Shown: positions 25,887 through 34,521 of the stretch, piece by piece | How the letters are laid out: every line of letters begins with the position of its first letter | How positions within the stretch are numbered: the first letter of the stretch is position 1 | Source: Paraburkholderia aromaticivorans | Lineage (GTDB): Bacteria; Pseudomonadota; Gammaproteobacteria; Burkholderiales; Burkholderiaceae | DNA: 64,000 bases | Assembly (NCBI RefSeq): GCF_002278075.1 | Contig: NZ_CP022990.1 | Coordinates: forward strand, 930,001-994,000 | Direction: 5' to 3' | Position numbers and translations under genes: made by a program | The notes under the pieces: model-generated | Databases searched by the model: none | Told to the model about the DNA's origin: nothing | Seen by the model: only the letters and a program-made list of their open reading frames with translations

Positions 25887-27299
25887 TTACACTTTTGTGG
25901 CCGAAGCCGCGCGGGTGTCGACGGCCGCGCCGGACGCGTCGATCGGGTCGCTGACTTCGGCGGCGATCGATTCGAGCGAACGCTTCCTCGTCTCGGCGCC
26001 GAGCACGCCGACAATCACTGCCTGCACGAGCAGCGTGCCGACGATCAGCGTCAGCACGCCGGCGATGCCGAAGCCCGTGAACGCCCACGCCACGACATAC
26101 GGCACGGCGATGCTGACCGCGCGCCCCGCCGTATTCGACACGCCCGAGCCACGCAGGCGCAACTCGGTCGGAAACAGTTCCGGCACGTAGGTCGCGACGC
26201 TGAACGACGACAGCACATAGATACAGCACGTAATCGCGAAGCCGAGCGCTGTGATCGTCACTTCCGACTGCGCGAACGGATAGGCCGCGCCAAAGGCCGC
26301 GCATATCAGCGAAAACAGTACGATGCCCCACTTCCGGCCGACACGCTCGGCAAGCCCGAAGGCGATCAGGGAGCCGACCGGGCCGCCCGCGAACATCACG
26401 CTCGTCAGGCCGAGCGAATTCGATACGCTGTGCCCCTGCTTGACGAGAAAGGTCGGAATCCAGCTGACGAATGCGTAGTTGACGATAAAGAGCGCGACCA
26501 GCACGGTGATGCCGGTAATGGTGCGCGTGAGGAGACGGCGTGAGAACAGATCGCCGAGACGCCCATTGCCCGGCGCCGCGCGGCGCGGCTGTTGGGCCGC
26601 CGCGGCGATCGCCGTGGCGGAATCGACGCCGCATGCCGTTTCGATGCTCGACACGATCCGATCCGCTTCATCGGCGCGGTCGCGCGAAGCCAGCCAGCGC
26701 GGCGACTCCGGCATCGACTTGCGCAGGAACCAGACGAACAGCGCGCCGCAGCCCGCGATCGCGAACATCCAGCGCCAGCCGTATTGCGGCACGATCAGCC
26801 AGCCGAGGAAAGTCGACAGAAACAACGAGGTGTTGATGATCAGATTGAGGATCGTGCCGAAGCGGCCTCGCCAGGCGGCCGGAATGAATTCGCTCAAGGT
26901 ACCGTAGCCGACCACGATTTCGGCGCCCATGCCGATTCCCATCACGAGACGGAAGAAAATCAGCCAGTACATGGACGGCGCGAGCGCCGCGGCGATCGAC
27001 GCGAAGCCGTAGATACCCAGGTTGAACTGGTAACAGAAGCGCCGCCCGAAACGATCGCCGAGCAGGCCCGAGAGCCACGCGCCCGACATCATGCCGACGA
27101 ACGTGACGGACACGAACATCGCATTGAGCTTCAGCGTGGATTCGCCGCTATGGATCATCGCGGCAAGCACGGTGCCGGCAATGTAGATATCGAACGAGTC
27201 GAAGTACATGCCCGCGGCAATCAGCCCGAGCAACCGCCAGTGATAACCGGACAGCGGCAGGCTGTCCAGCCGGTATCCAATCGTCGCTTCGTTCTGCAT
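25887..27299 (-). CDS. MFS transporter (sugar-porter / aromatic-acid:H+ symporter type)
   Basis: The 470-residue protein opens GYHWRLLGLIAAGMYFDSFDIYIAGTVLAAM, with the DSFD of membrane helix 1 typical of organic-acid symporters. It carries LLGDRFGRRFCYQ between helices 2 and 3, RLVMGIGMGAEIVVGYGTLSEF, and PESPRWL after helix 6. I start at the ATG at 27299 behind GGAG; a TTG six codons earlier is possible. It is the first gene of the minus-strand operon and has a strong promoter and an operator-like palindrome directly upstream. It is the likely importer. Confidence 0.87.
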   Translation of the reverse strand: MQNEATIGYRLDSLPLSGYHWRLLGLIAAGMYFDSFDIYIAGTVLAAMIHSGESTLKLNAMFVSVTFVGMMSGAWLSGLLGDRFGRRFCYQFNLGIYGFASIAAALAPSMYWLIFFRLVMGIGMGAEIVVGYGTLSEFIPAAWRGRFGTILNLIINTSLFLSTFLGWLIVPQYGWRWMFAIAGCGALFVWFLRKSMPESPRWLASRDRADEADRIVSSIETACGVDSATAIAAAAQQPRRAAPGNGRLGDLFSRRLLTRTITGITVLVALFIVNYAFVSWIPTFLVKQGHSVSNSLGLTSVMFAGGPVGSLIAFGLAERVGRKWGIVLFSLICAAFGAAYPFAQSEVTITALGFAITCCIYVLSSFSVATYVPELFPTELRLRGSGVSNTAGRAVSIAVPYVVAWAFTGFGIAGVLTLIVGTLLVQAVIVGVLGAETRKRSLESIAAEVSDPIDASGAAVDTRAASATKV

Positions 27300-27365
27300 G
27301 GATGCTGTCTCCGTCAATGTCTTTGTTCTGGTTCCGTAGCTTCCACCACCGCGCTCGCTCGCTCA

Positions 27366-27381
27366 ATGTGAGCGTTAACAT
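27366..27381. promoter_or_regulatory. LacI-type operator copy 1 (ATGTGAGCGTTAACAT)
   Basis: This 16-mer matches ATGATAGCGCTATCAT at 12 of 16 positions and is itself an imperfect palindrome with the CG-centred core of LacI-family operators. It covers the predicted transcription start of the MFS operon, just downstream of the -10 element, where a repressor would block initiation. Confidence 0.5.
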
Positions 27382-27389
27382 GAAAGTGG

Positions 27390-27417
27390 ATTATATTCCT
27401 GTCATACAATCGGTCAA
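27390..27417 (-). promoter_or_regulatory. Strong sigma70-type promoter of the catabolic operon
   Basis: TTGACC (27417-27412) and a perfect TATAAT (27395-27390) are separated by 16 bases on the minus strand. The predicted start is near 27383, giving an ~84-base leader before the ATG at 27299. The spacer contains ATTGTATGACAG. An ATTGTAT heptamer also occurs upstream of the GntR gene (near 15465-15471), so it might be bound by that regulator; this is weak. Confidence 0.7.
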
Positions 27418-27521
27418 GACGAGATTGCCTGTTCCACAGCTTCTTTTGTGTTGCAGTGCACGAGGTTCGGAGGCGCGGTGGCACGACAAATCCGCGCGGC
27501 CATCCTTGCGACAAGCAGGCT

Positions 27522-27537
27522 TAGATAGCGCTATCAT
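27522..27537. promoter_or_regulatory. LacI-type operator copy 2 (core GATAGCGCTATC)
   Basis: The core 27524-27535 is a perfect 12-bp palindrome, and the 16-mer matches the consensus at 14 positions. Its centre is 156 bases from copy 1, close to 15 helical turns, so the two could be bridged by one repressor tetramer. It lies between the stop of the SDR gene and the operon promoter. Confidence 0.65.
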
Positions 27538-27682
27538 TCGAAGCGCTCGGGAGACGGCGAAACGGCACTCTCCCCGACATCTCCCGCGAACAGACCAGGC
27601 ATCAGTCAGTCTGCTCGCGACGCGTCGTTGCAGGAAGCCGGTTCAGGCCACGCCGGCACTGAGCCAGGATGACTCCTGCGAC

Positions 27683-28462
27683 TTAGGTGGCGAGCCAGCC
27701 GCCATCGACGGGCAGCATCGCGCCCGTCATCTCCGCCGCCGCATCGCCGCACAGGAACACCACCAGATCCGCGACATGCGAGGCCTGCACAAAATGGCCG
27801 GTGGGCTGTTTGCCGGCCAGAAAGCGCTCGATGGCCGTTTCGCGATCCAGTCCCTCCACCGCCATCAGCGCCCGGATGCGATTCTCGCTGGTCGGCGTAT
27901 GCACGGCGCCCGGACAGATCGCGTTGCAGGTGATGCCCTGCCCCATGGTTTCGGCGGCCACCGCGCGCGTTAGACCGAGCAGTGCGGACTTGGTCGTCAC
28001 GTAATCGACTCGATTCACTGTGCCGCGCATGCCGTACACCGAAGTCATGTTGAAAATGCGGCCCCAACCGCGCTCGCGCATGCCCGGCAGCGCCAGACGG
28101 ATCGCATGGAACGCCGCGCTCAGATTCACCGAGAGCGCCTGCTCCCATTTGTCGACGGGAAACGCTTCGATCGGCGCGAAATGGCGCACCACCGCATTAT
28201 TGATCAGCACGTCGATGGCGCCGGCGCGTTCGATCGTGTCGAACATCATCCGCTCGACGGCTCTCGCATCGCCGAGATCCACCTGCAGATAATCGGCGCG
28301 ATAGCCGTGCTTGCGCTCGAACGCCACGCGCGCCGGCTCGACCGCCTCGGGCGTTTCGACACCGTGCAGCACGACCCGGCAGCCCGCGGCTGCAAGCGCA
28401 TCGGCCATCGCCAACCCCAGCCCATGCGACGAGCCTGTTACGAGTGCAATTCTCCCCTTCAT
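27683..28462 (-). CDS. SDR-family dehydrogenase (3-hydroxybutyrate dehydrogenase-like)
   Basis: The 259-residue protein is a classical short-chain dehydrogenase: TGSSHGLG (10-17), the NNAVV cofactor motif at 89-93, and catalytic Ser141, Tyr154 and Lys158 (YVTTK). The pattern MRERGWGRIFNMTSVYGMRGTVNR, and the QVDLGD, ICPGAVHTP and GGWLAT segments, resemble D-3-hydroxybutyrate dehydrogenases. The substrate is probably a hydroxy acid; given the context it may be the product of the nearby lactonase. The operator copy 3 is 73 bases upstream of the ATG. Confidence 0.87.
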   Translation of the reverse strand: MKGRIALVTGSSHGLGLAMADALAAAGCRVVLHGVETPEAVEPARVAFERKHGYRADYLQVDLGDARAVERMMFDTIERAGAIDVLINNAVVRHFAPIEAFPVDKWEQALSVNLSAAFHAIRLALPGMRERGWGRIFNMTSVYGMRGTVNRVDYVTTKSALLGLTRAVAAETMGQGITCNAICPGAVHTPTSENRIRALMAVEGLDRETAIERFLAGKQPTGHFVQASHVADLVVFLCGDAAAEMTGAMLPVDGGWLAT

Positions 28463-28534
28463 TCGGCAATTTTCCCTGTCGAAAGCAGGCCCGTTGCCAG
28501 GCCGTAGCGAAACAGCAGCGTTTGCCGTTTCTGA

Positions 28535-28550
28535 ATGATAGCGCTAACTT
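28535..28550. promoter_or_regulatory. LacI-type operator copy 3 (ATGATAGCGCTAACTT)
   Basis: It matches the 16-bp consensus at 14 positions and lies 73 bases upstream of the SDR start codon. On the minus strand TATCAT within it could serve as the -10 element (TTCTTT 16 bases upstream as a weak -35), so a bound repressor would cover the promoter. Confidence 0.6.
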
Positions 28551-28682
28551 AACCGAAAAGAACTGGCGCCGCAACATAGGAAATTGCCCGGGAACGGGCA
28601 GAGGAAGTCGAGCGAAACCAGCTGCGGCGCCGCTGGGTGGGCATGACCGAGCAACGCCGGCAAGCGGTGCGAACCGCACAAA

Positions 28683-28708
28683 ACGCAAGGGGCGCATTGC
28701 GCGCCCCT
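28683..28708 (-). terminator. Intrinsic-terminator-like hairpin after the LacI-family gene
   Basis: AGGGGCGC (28688-28695) and GCGCCCCT (28701-28708) form a perfect 8-bp stem with a five-base loop, 28 bases past the stop codon on the minus strand. Only TTGCGTTTTG follows, so the U-run is short and efficiency is uncertain. Confidence 0.5.
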
Positions 28709-28735
28709 GTGTTCATCTGCAATAAAATGGCAACG

Positions 28736-29875
28736 TCAGGTGCTTTCGCGCTGAATGATTTCGAAACCGAGATCGAGCCTCGCCGGTTCGACCGGCTCGT
28801 TGCGCATGCGTTGCAACAGCGCCTCGGCACTGCGCCGGCCGATCTCGAGGCGAGGCAGGTTCAGGCAAGTCAGGCGCGGCACCGTGTGGCGCAGGATGTC
28901 GAGATCGTCGAAACCGGCAATCGCGACGCGTTCCGGCACCTTCCAGTTGCGCCGCTGCGCTTCGAACAGCGCGCCGACGGCGAGCACGTCGCCCGCGAAG
29001 AATATCGCGTCCACTTCAGGCGCGCGCTGCATCATGTCCACCATTGCATGGGCGCCGGAGGTCAAACCGCCCTCCACTTCGCGCACCAGCGCGGGGTTGC
29101 GCTCGCGACCGAGCGCGGCGAGCGCCGCGTGGTAGCCCTTCAGGCGTTCACGGGCGCGCATATTGTTCCTGGTGGCGAGGCAGACAAAGCCGATCGACTT
29201 GTAGCCGCGTCCCGCCAGATACAGGGTCATTTCCTTGGCCGCGTTGAAATTCGAGTAGCTGACGGCCATGTCGAGCGGCGCGCGCACGAGGTCGCCCGTC
29301 TCAACAATGGGAATGCCGGCGGCGCGGATCAACTGGACCGCGCGCGGCGTATGCACGGTGTCGTGCAGCACGAGGCCGCACACGCGCTGCGCGATAAACG
29401 CATCGATCAGCGCCTCTTCTTCTTCGAGCGAGTAGCCGCTGTCGGCCAGCAATAACTGCATGCCGGCGCCGCGCAACACGTCGGCGCAACCTTTGATGCT
29501 GTGCGAATACAACGAATTCTGGATGCTGGGGACGATCTGGCCGACCACATTCGAGCGGGCCGACGCGAGGTTCGACGCGATGTGATTCGGAACATAGCCG
29601 ATGCGGCGCACCGTATCGAGCACCAGCTTGCGGGTTTCCTTGGAAAGCCGTTCAGGTTCGTTGAGCGCGCGCGACACGGTCATCAAGGATACGTTGGCCG
29701 CCTTCGCAACGTCGATCATGCGCACCGCCTGCCCGCCCGGGCGTGTCTTGCCCACGCTCCCGCCCGTTTTCCGCACGGTTTTCGACGCGGCTTTCGACGC
29801 GGTTTTCACTTCGCCTCCCGGCCCGCCCGCCAACCTGATCTTGCCGTCCTCGACGGCCGCCACACGCTTTTTCAC
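28736..29875 (-). CDS. LacI-family transcription regulator
   Basis: The helix-turn-helix reads MIDVAKAANVSLMTVSRALNEPERLSKETRKLVLDTVRRIGYVPNHIASNLAS, with the minor-groove hinge at the end. A periplasmic-binding-protein-like sensor domain follows (GQIVPSIQNSLYSHSIKGCADVL to the C-terminus). I place the start at GTG 29875, giving 379 residues with a Lys-rich N-terminal tail; the ATG at 29719 would give a 327-residue form lacking it. Divergent from the lactonase gene, with operator copy 4 between them. It is the probable repressor of the whole cluster. Confidence 0.85.
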   Translation of the reverse strand: MKKRVAAVEDGKIRLAGGPGGEVKTASKAASKTVRKTGGSVGKTRPGGQAVRMIDVAKAANVSLMTVSRALNEPERLSKETRKLVLDTVRRIGYVPNHIASNLASARSNVVGQIVPSIQNSLYSHSIKGCADVLRGAGMQLLLADSGYSLEEEEALIDAFIAQRVCGLVLHDTVHTPRAVQLIRAAGIPIVETGDLVRAPLDMAVSYSNFNAAKEMTLYLAGRGYKSIGFVCLATRNNMRARERLKGYHAALAALGRERNPALVREVEGGLTSGAHAMVDMMQRAPEVDAIFFAGDVLAVGALFEAQRRNWKVPERVAIAGFDDLDILRHTVPRLTCLNLPRLEIGRRSAEALLQRMRNEPVEPARLDLGFEIIQREST

Positions 29876-30017
29876 TCGCCCATCCAGCTCTTTGATTTGA
29901 TGGCTGATTGTAGCGTAAGCGAGGCGTCGTTCCGGGCGGTCCCGCAGCAACCGACGAAGCGAAACACCGCTCGGACCGCGCCCGCGACATCGCAACACAA
30001 GCCGCCGGCCACTTGTT

Positions 30018-30033
30018 ATGATAGCGCTCTCAT
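30018..30033. promoter_or_regulatory. LacI-type operator copy 4 (ATGATAGCGCTCTCAT)
   Basis: It matches the consensus at 15 of 16 positions and lies 25 bases upstream of the lactonase ATG. TATGAT overlaps its left end and could be the -10 element. It sits between the LacI-family gene and the lactonase gene, the classic position for local regulation and autoregulation. Confidence 0.65.
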
Positions 30034-30058
30034 TCCTTGGGAACAGGAGACAGCCGCC

Positions 30059-30859
30059 ATGACAGCCGCACCCGAAAATTACAGGATTTACGCCATCAAG
30101 TACGCCCATCACGACCGTCCGGCCCGCGACAACTTCATTGGCGGCGATCCGCACGACGTGAACATGCCGCTCGACTATTTCGTGTGGGCGGTGGTCGGAG
30201 AAAGCCGCACCTTTCTCGTCGACACAGGTTTCGACGCCGAAGTGGGCGCGAAGCGCCGCCGCACCATCACGCATTCGGTCGAAGAGGGACTTGGCGCAAT
30301 CGGCATTCGCCCCGACGCGGTCGAAGACGTGATCGTCACGCATATGCACTACGACCACGCCGGCAACCGTTCGTTGTTCCCGAAGGCGCGCTACCACCTG
30401 CAGGATCGCGAAATGGCGTATTGCACGGGCCGCTGCATGTGCCATGGCGCACTGAACCACCCGTTCGATCCGGAAGACGTCAAATCGATGGTCGGCCGCA
30501 TTTTCGACGGCCGGGTGGCGTTTCACGACGGCGCGTCGAACCTCACCGCGGGATTGAGCGTGCATCGCGTCGGCGGCCACACCGACGGCCTGCAGGTGGT
30601 GCGCGTGCATACGGAGCGCGGCTGGGTCGTGCTCGCTTCCGACGCATCGCACCTGTACGCGAACATGGAACAGAGCCGCCCGTTCCCGGCGGTGTACAAC
30701 GTGGGTGACATGATCGAGGGCTTCCATCGCGTGCACGAACTGGCGGACTCCGCGCAACACGTCGTGCCGGGCCACGACCCCGCCGTGCTCACGCGTTATC
30801 CCGCGCAAAGCAAGGAAACCGAAGGCTGGATCGTGCGGCTCGACGCCCCGCCACGGTGA
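30059..30859 (+). CDS. Metallo-beta-lactamase-fold lactonase (N-acyl-homoserine lactonase family)
   Basis: The 266-residue product starts at the ATG at 30059 behind CAGGAG; the longer upstream frame is antisense to the regulator gene. It has the zinc motif HMHYDH (His95, His97, Asp99, His100), a GGHTDG histidine, and SDASHLY with the bridging aspartate, the pattern of AiiA/AttM-type lactonases. It hydrolyses a lactone to a hydroxy acid in the cytoplasm. No luxI/luxR genes are present, and its regulator and operator group it with catabolic genes, so a dietary lactone is more likely than a quorum signal. Confidence 0.83.
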   Translation: MTAAPENYRIYAIKYAHHDRPARDNFIGGDPHDVNMPLDYFVWAVVGESRTFLVDTGFDAEVGAKRRRTITHSVEEGLGAIGIRPDAVEDVIVTHMHYDHAGNRSLFPKARYHLQDREMAYCTGRCMCHGALNHPFDPEDVKSMVGRIFDGRVAFHDGASNLTAGLSVHRVGGHTDGLQVVRVHTERGWVVLASDASHLYANMEQSRPFPAVYNVGDMIEGFHRVHELADSAQHVVPGHDPAVLTRYPAQSKETEGWIVRLDAPPR

Positions 30860-31041
30860 GGGTGCCGCGCGAGCGTCGGCGGCGGTTCTTCATCGGGCGG
30901 CCGGCACGGTCCATACGGCCGGCCGGCTTCGCTATTCGCACTGATATGAAGCGTTTCCAGCACCGTATTGGTGAGTTTTAAGCAAAGACTAAAGAAGTTC
31001 TCCAACCGGTCGATAGTCTGATCAGGGGGTTTTCCCGCCTT

Positions 31042-31060
31042 CGGACCTGACCCAGGTCCG
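31042..31060. other. Perfect 7-bp hairpin in the leader of the GGDEF-EAL gene
   Basis: CGGACCT (31042-31048) pairs exactly with AGGTCCG (31054-31060) around GACCC, about 85 bases before the ATG at 31144. GGGGG-TTTT-CCC lies just upstream. No U-run follows, so it is not a terminator. It does not resemble the c-di-GMP riboswitch consensus as I know it. The rest of the gap 30860-31143 shows nothing. Confidence 0.4.
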
Positions 31061-31143
31061 GCGTTCCCCGCATGGAGAATCGCAGTGAAACGTCTGGCTT
31101 ATGGCGTCCGTGACAAAAGCTTCGCGGTCGAGCGGCGGCGCCC

Positions 31144-34100
31144 ATGAAACGCAACCTGTTCTTCCGGTTTCTCGCGCGCCTTCGCGTCGGCCGTAAGCTG
31201 CTGCTGATCTATCTGCTCGACCTGAGCGCCGTGCTGTATATCAGCGGCATCCTGATCCACGAGAAATACATTGCGATCGACTTCTCCGATAAGGAGCTGG
31301 TCGGCAATGCCTACGTCGCGGCCGCGCACGACGCGCTCATCGACTTCTCGCTGGCAGGCGCCGGGCAGCCGCGCATACCCGCCCAATTGCAGCGCACGGC
31401 GAGCGGGCTCGCCGACGCGGAACGCCGCTATGGCGCGAACATGCAGAGTGCCGAGCTCAATGCGCGCGTGCTCGCGGCGCTCACAGCCAGCGCCGCGCCG
31501 CATGCGAGCGCCGCCACCGTGGACGGCGGCCTCGAAGCGACGCGCGAACTGGTGACGCGGGTCGGCAACCAGTCGAACCTGATTCTGGATCCGGACCTCG
31601 ACAGCTATTACTCGATGTCGCTATCGATCCTGCGTTATCCGGAGTTGCTCGGCGACGTCAACCGGATGGGCCGCCACCTGCACGATGCCGGCGCGAGTGG
31701 CCGGACGGCACGGATGAGCCACGACGAAATGCGCACCCGCTACCTCGTGCTGGAGGGGCAACTCGACGCGGTGCTGCAGGGGCTGCACTCCGACTATGCG
31801 GAGGCGGCGGCCACGAACGGCAAGCTGACCGAGACGATCGGCCCGCCGGTCGCGCGCATGCTCGCGGCGATCGACGCGTACCGCCGTGTGGCCGGCGCCG
31901 CGGTCGATGCCGGCTCCGGGGACGCCACGCTCGCCGCGCTCGATGCCGCGCAGCAGCGCGTGGTGCTGAGCGTGAGCGACGCGTGGAGCGCGACGGGCAA
32001 CCAGCTCGAAAGACTGCTGCATGAGCGCGTGCGCGGGCTCTTCGAGCGGATGTGGCTGCATCTGGGCACGGCGCTATTTCTGCTGTGCGCGATCCTGAGC
32101 ATGGTGTATTTCGTCGCACAGCAGATCTCGCGCCCCCTGCGCCAGCTCGCGCGCGTGATGGACACGGTGCGGCGCACGGGCGACCATTCGCTGCGCGCCC
32201 GCTGGCATAGCCAGGACGAGATCGGGCAGCTCGTGCGGGGCTTCAACGACATGCTCGCGCAGCTCGATCGCGAGCGCGACGTGCAGAAGGAACTCGCGGC
32301 AACCGCGCGCGCGTCGGCCGCCCAGTACGCGCTCGTCGAGGCGACCCCGGTGCCGATGGTCGTGACCGCGATTCCGGGCCACGAGGTGTTGCACGCTAAC
32401 AAGCCCGCGCTTTACTGGCTGAACGGCTGCACGGTCGACCCGTGGGCCGTCGGTCTCGACTCGGAGGTGCGCGCGCGTTTCTTCCAGCAGCTCTCCGACC
32501 GCGAGGAAGTCGACGAATTCGAGGTGCACTGGAAAGCGGCCCGGGAATCCACCTGGGCCATGCTGTCGGCGCGGCGTCTCGACTTTCAGGGGCGCGACGC
32601 CGTGCTGACCGCGTTCACGCCGATCAACCAGATCAAGCTGATGGAGCAGCGTCTCGAGTTGTGGGGCAAAGTATTCGAGGCCTCATCCGAAGCGATCCTG
32701 ATTCTCGACGCGCAACGACGGCTCGTCACCGCCAACGCCTCGTTCTATCGTGCGACGGGCTATCGCGCCGACGACGTGACGGGCAAGGAGCCCGCTTTCC
32801 TGTTCGGCTCGCAGGAGAACGACGACATTCTGCCGGCCGCGATCGATTCCGTCGATCGCCGCAGCACATGGCATGGCGAAGCGCACGTGCGGCGGCGCGC
32901 GGGCAGCGACTATCCGGCGTGGCTGATGGTGAGCGCGGTGCGCGACCGGCGCGCGAATCTGTCGCACTACATCTGCACGCTGATCGACATCACGGACCGC
33001 AAGAAGAGCGAAGCGCGCATCCAGTTCCTCGCCGAACACGACGTGCTGACGGAGTTGCCGAACCGCGAGCTGTTCGTGAAGCGCCTCGGCGTCGTGCTCG
33101 GCAACGCGCGCCGCACGGGGCAGCGCGTCGCGGTGCTGTTCATCGATCTCGACCGCTTCAAGAACATCAACGATTCGCTGGGCCATCACATCGGCGACAG
33201 CCTGCTGCGCTCCGTTTCGCGGCGCCTGTTGCAGGCCGTGCGCAGCAACGACACGGTGAGCCGGCTCGGCGGCGACGAGTTCACGGTGATCCTGAACGGC
33301 GTCAGCAACGCGGCGGATGTCACGCGCACGATCGAGGAGCGTTTGCTGCCGCTCGTGCGCCAGCCGCACGAGGTCGGCGGCGTCACGCTGCAGGTGTCGT
33401 GCAGTGTCGGCGTGGCGCTGTTCCCTGACGACGGCGAGGACATCGAAACGCTGATGCAGAACGCCGACGCCGCGATGTATCAGGCGAAGGGCGCGGGGCG
33501 CAATCTCGTCAAGTTCTTCGCGCCCGATATCGCCGAACGCACCCGCTACCGGCTGACGCTCGAAGCCTGCCTGCGCTGCGCCATCGCGATGCACGAGTTC
33601 CGGCTGGAATATCAACCATGCGTCGATGCGCACACGGGCGAACTCGTGGCCGTCGAAGGGCTGCTGCGTTGGAACAGCCCGCAGATCGGCATCGTCTCGC
33701 CCGCGCAATTCATTCCGGTCGCGGAAGACACGCGGCTCATCATTCCGATCGGCGCGTGGGTGATCGACGAAGCATGCCGGCAGATCGCCGCGTGGGACGC
33801 GCAAGGCCAGATGCCGCTACGCGTGTCGATCAACCTGTCGGCCATCCAGCTGCGTGACGCGGACCTGATCGGCACGCTCGCAGGCAGTCTCGCGCGGTAT
33901 GGCGTCGAACCGGGGCGGCTCGAACTCGAAATCACCGAGACCGTGCTGATGGACAACGCGGAGAACTATCTCGCCACGATCAACGCAATCCGCGCGCTCG
34001 GGGTCAAGCTCGCACTCGACGATTTCGGCATCGGCTATTCGAGCCTGAGCTATCTGAACCGCTTTCCGCTCGACCGGCTCAAGATCGATCGCGCGTTCGT

Positions 34101-34323
34101 GCTCGACATGCTCGATGCCCGCGCGGACCTCGCCATTGTCCGCGCGATCATCGAACTCGGCCACGAGCTGGGTCTGCGGGTGGTCGCCGAGGGCGTCGAG
34201 AGCGAACACCAGGCTCGCATTCTGCGTACGATTGGTTGCGACGAACTGCAAGGCTTCCTGTTCTCCAAATCGTTGTCGCCGGCCGATTTGTGGTCGTGGA
34301 CTCAGGCTCGCATGGTGGCGTGA
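31144..34323 (+). CDS. Membrane sensor diguanylate cyclase/phosphodiesterase (HAMP-PAS-PAS-GGDEF-EAL)
   Basis: This 1059-residue protein has two membrane segments (~19-38 and ~305-328) enclosing a periplasmic sensor, then HAMP (~327-380), two PAS-like domains (~395-625), GGDEF (~630-795) and EAL (~805-1055). The cyclase site is intact: RLGGDEF at 707-713. In the phosphodiesterase domain the EAL motif reads EGL (838-840), but EITET (929-933) and DDFGIGYSSL (959-968) are conserved. It makes and/or degrades c-di-GMP in response to an external and an internal cue. The ribosome binding site is weak. It appears monocistronic. Confidence 0.92.
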   Translation: MKRNLFFRFLARLRVGRKLLLIYLLDLSAVLYISGILIHEKYIAIDFSDKELVGNAYVAAAHDALIDFSLAGAGQPRIPAQLQRTASGLADAERRYGANMQSAELNARVLAALTASAAPHASAATVDGGLEATRELVTRVGNQSNLILDPDLDSYYSMSLSILRYPELLGDVNRMGRHLHDAGASGRTARMSHDEMRTRYLVLEGQLDAVLQGLHSDYAEAAATNGKLTETIGPPVARMLAAIDAYRRVAGAAVDAGSGDATLAALDAAQQRVVLSVSDAWSATGNQLERLLHERVRGLFERMWLHLGTALFLLCAILSMVYFVAQQISRPLRQLARVMDTVRRTGDHSLRARWHSQDEIGQLVRGFNDMLAQLDRERDVQKELAATARASAAQYALVEATPVPMVVTAIPGHEVLHANKPALYWLNGCTVDPWAVGLDSEVRARFFQQLSDREEVDEFEVHWKAARESTWAMLSARRLDFQGRDAVLTAFTPINQIKLMEQRLELWGKVFEASSEAILILDAQRRLVTANASFYRATGYRADDVTGKEPAFLFGSQENDDILPAAIDSVDRRSTWHGEAHVRRRAGSDYPAWLMVSAVRDRRANLSHYICTLIDITDRKKSEARIQFLAEHDVLTELPNRELFVKRLGVVLGNARRTGQRVAVLFIDLDRFKNINDSLGHHIGDSLLRSVSRRLLQAVRSNDTVSRLGGDEFTVILNGVSNAADVTRTIEERLLPLVRQPHEVGGVTLQVSCSVGVALFPDDGEDIETLMQNADAAMYQAKGAGRNLVKFFAPDIAERTRYRLTLEACLRCAIAMHEFRLEYQPCVDAHTGELVAVEGLLRWNSPQIGIVSPAQFIPVAEDTRLIIPIGAWVIDEACRQIAAWDAQGQMPLRVSINLSAIQLRDADLIGTLAGSLARYGVEPGRLELEITETVLMDNAENYLATINAIRALGVKLALDDFGIGYSSLSYLNRFPLDRLKIDRAFVLDMLDARADLAIVRAIIELGHELGLRVVAEGVESEHQARILRTIGCDELQGFLFSKSLSPADLWSWTQARMVA

Positions 34324-34521
34324 GGCGCGGCGCGCTCTGTCAGGGCCGCGGGTACGGTGTTTTCGCGGCAACGCCGGCGCGCTCGACGGCCGCCCGCGAC
34401 GTTGCCGCTCGCCGGACCGGATAAAGTCGCGGCCATTTTCGCTGCAAATGCCGGTTTTCCCACATACCGCCAGCTTACGACTTGTCATCCTGATGACTCA
34501 GGCGTGCGGCGGGAGAATGCC

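Noticed and set aside
31021..31065. Possible c-di-GMP riboswitch before a GGDEF-EAL gene
   Set aside because: A hairpin is present but the conserved GEMM sequence elements are not seen.
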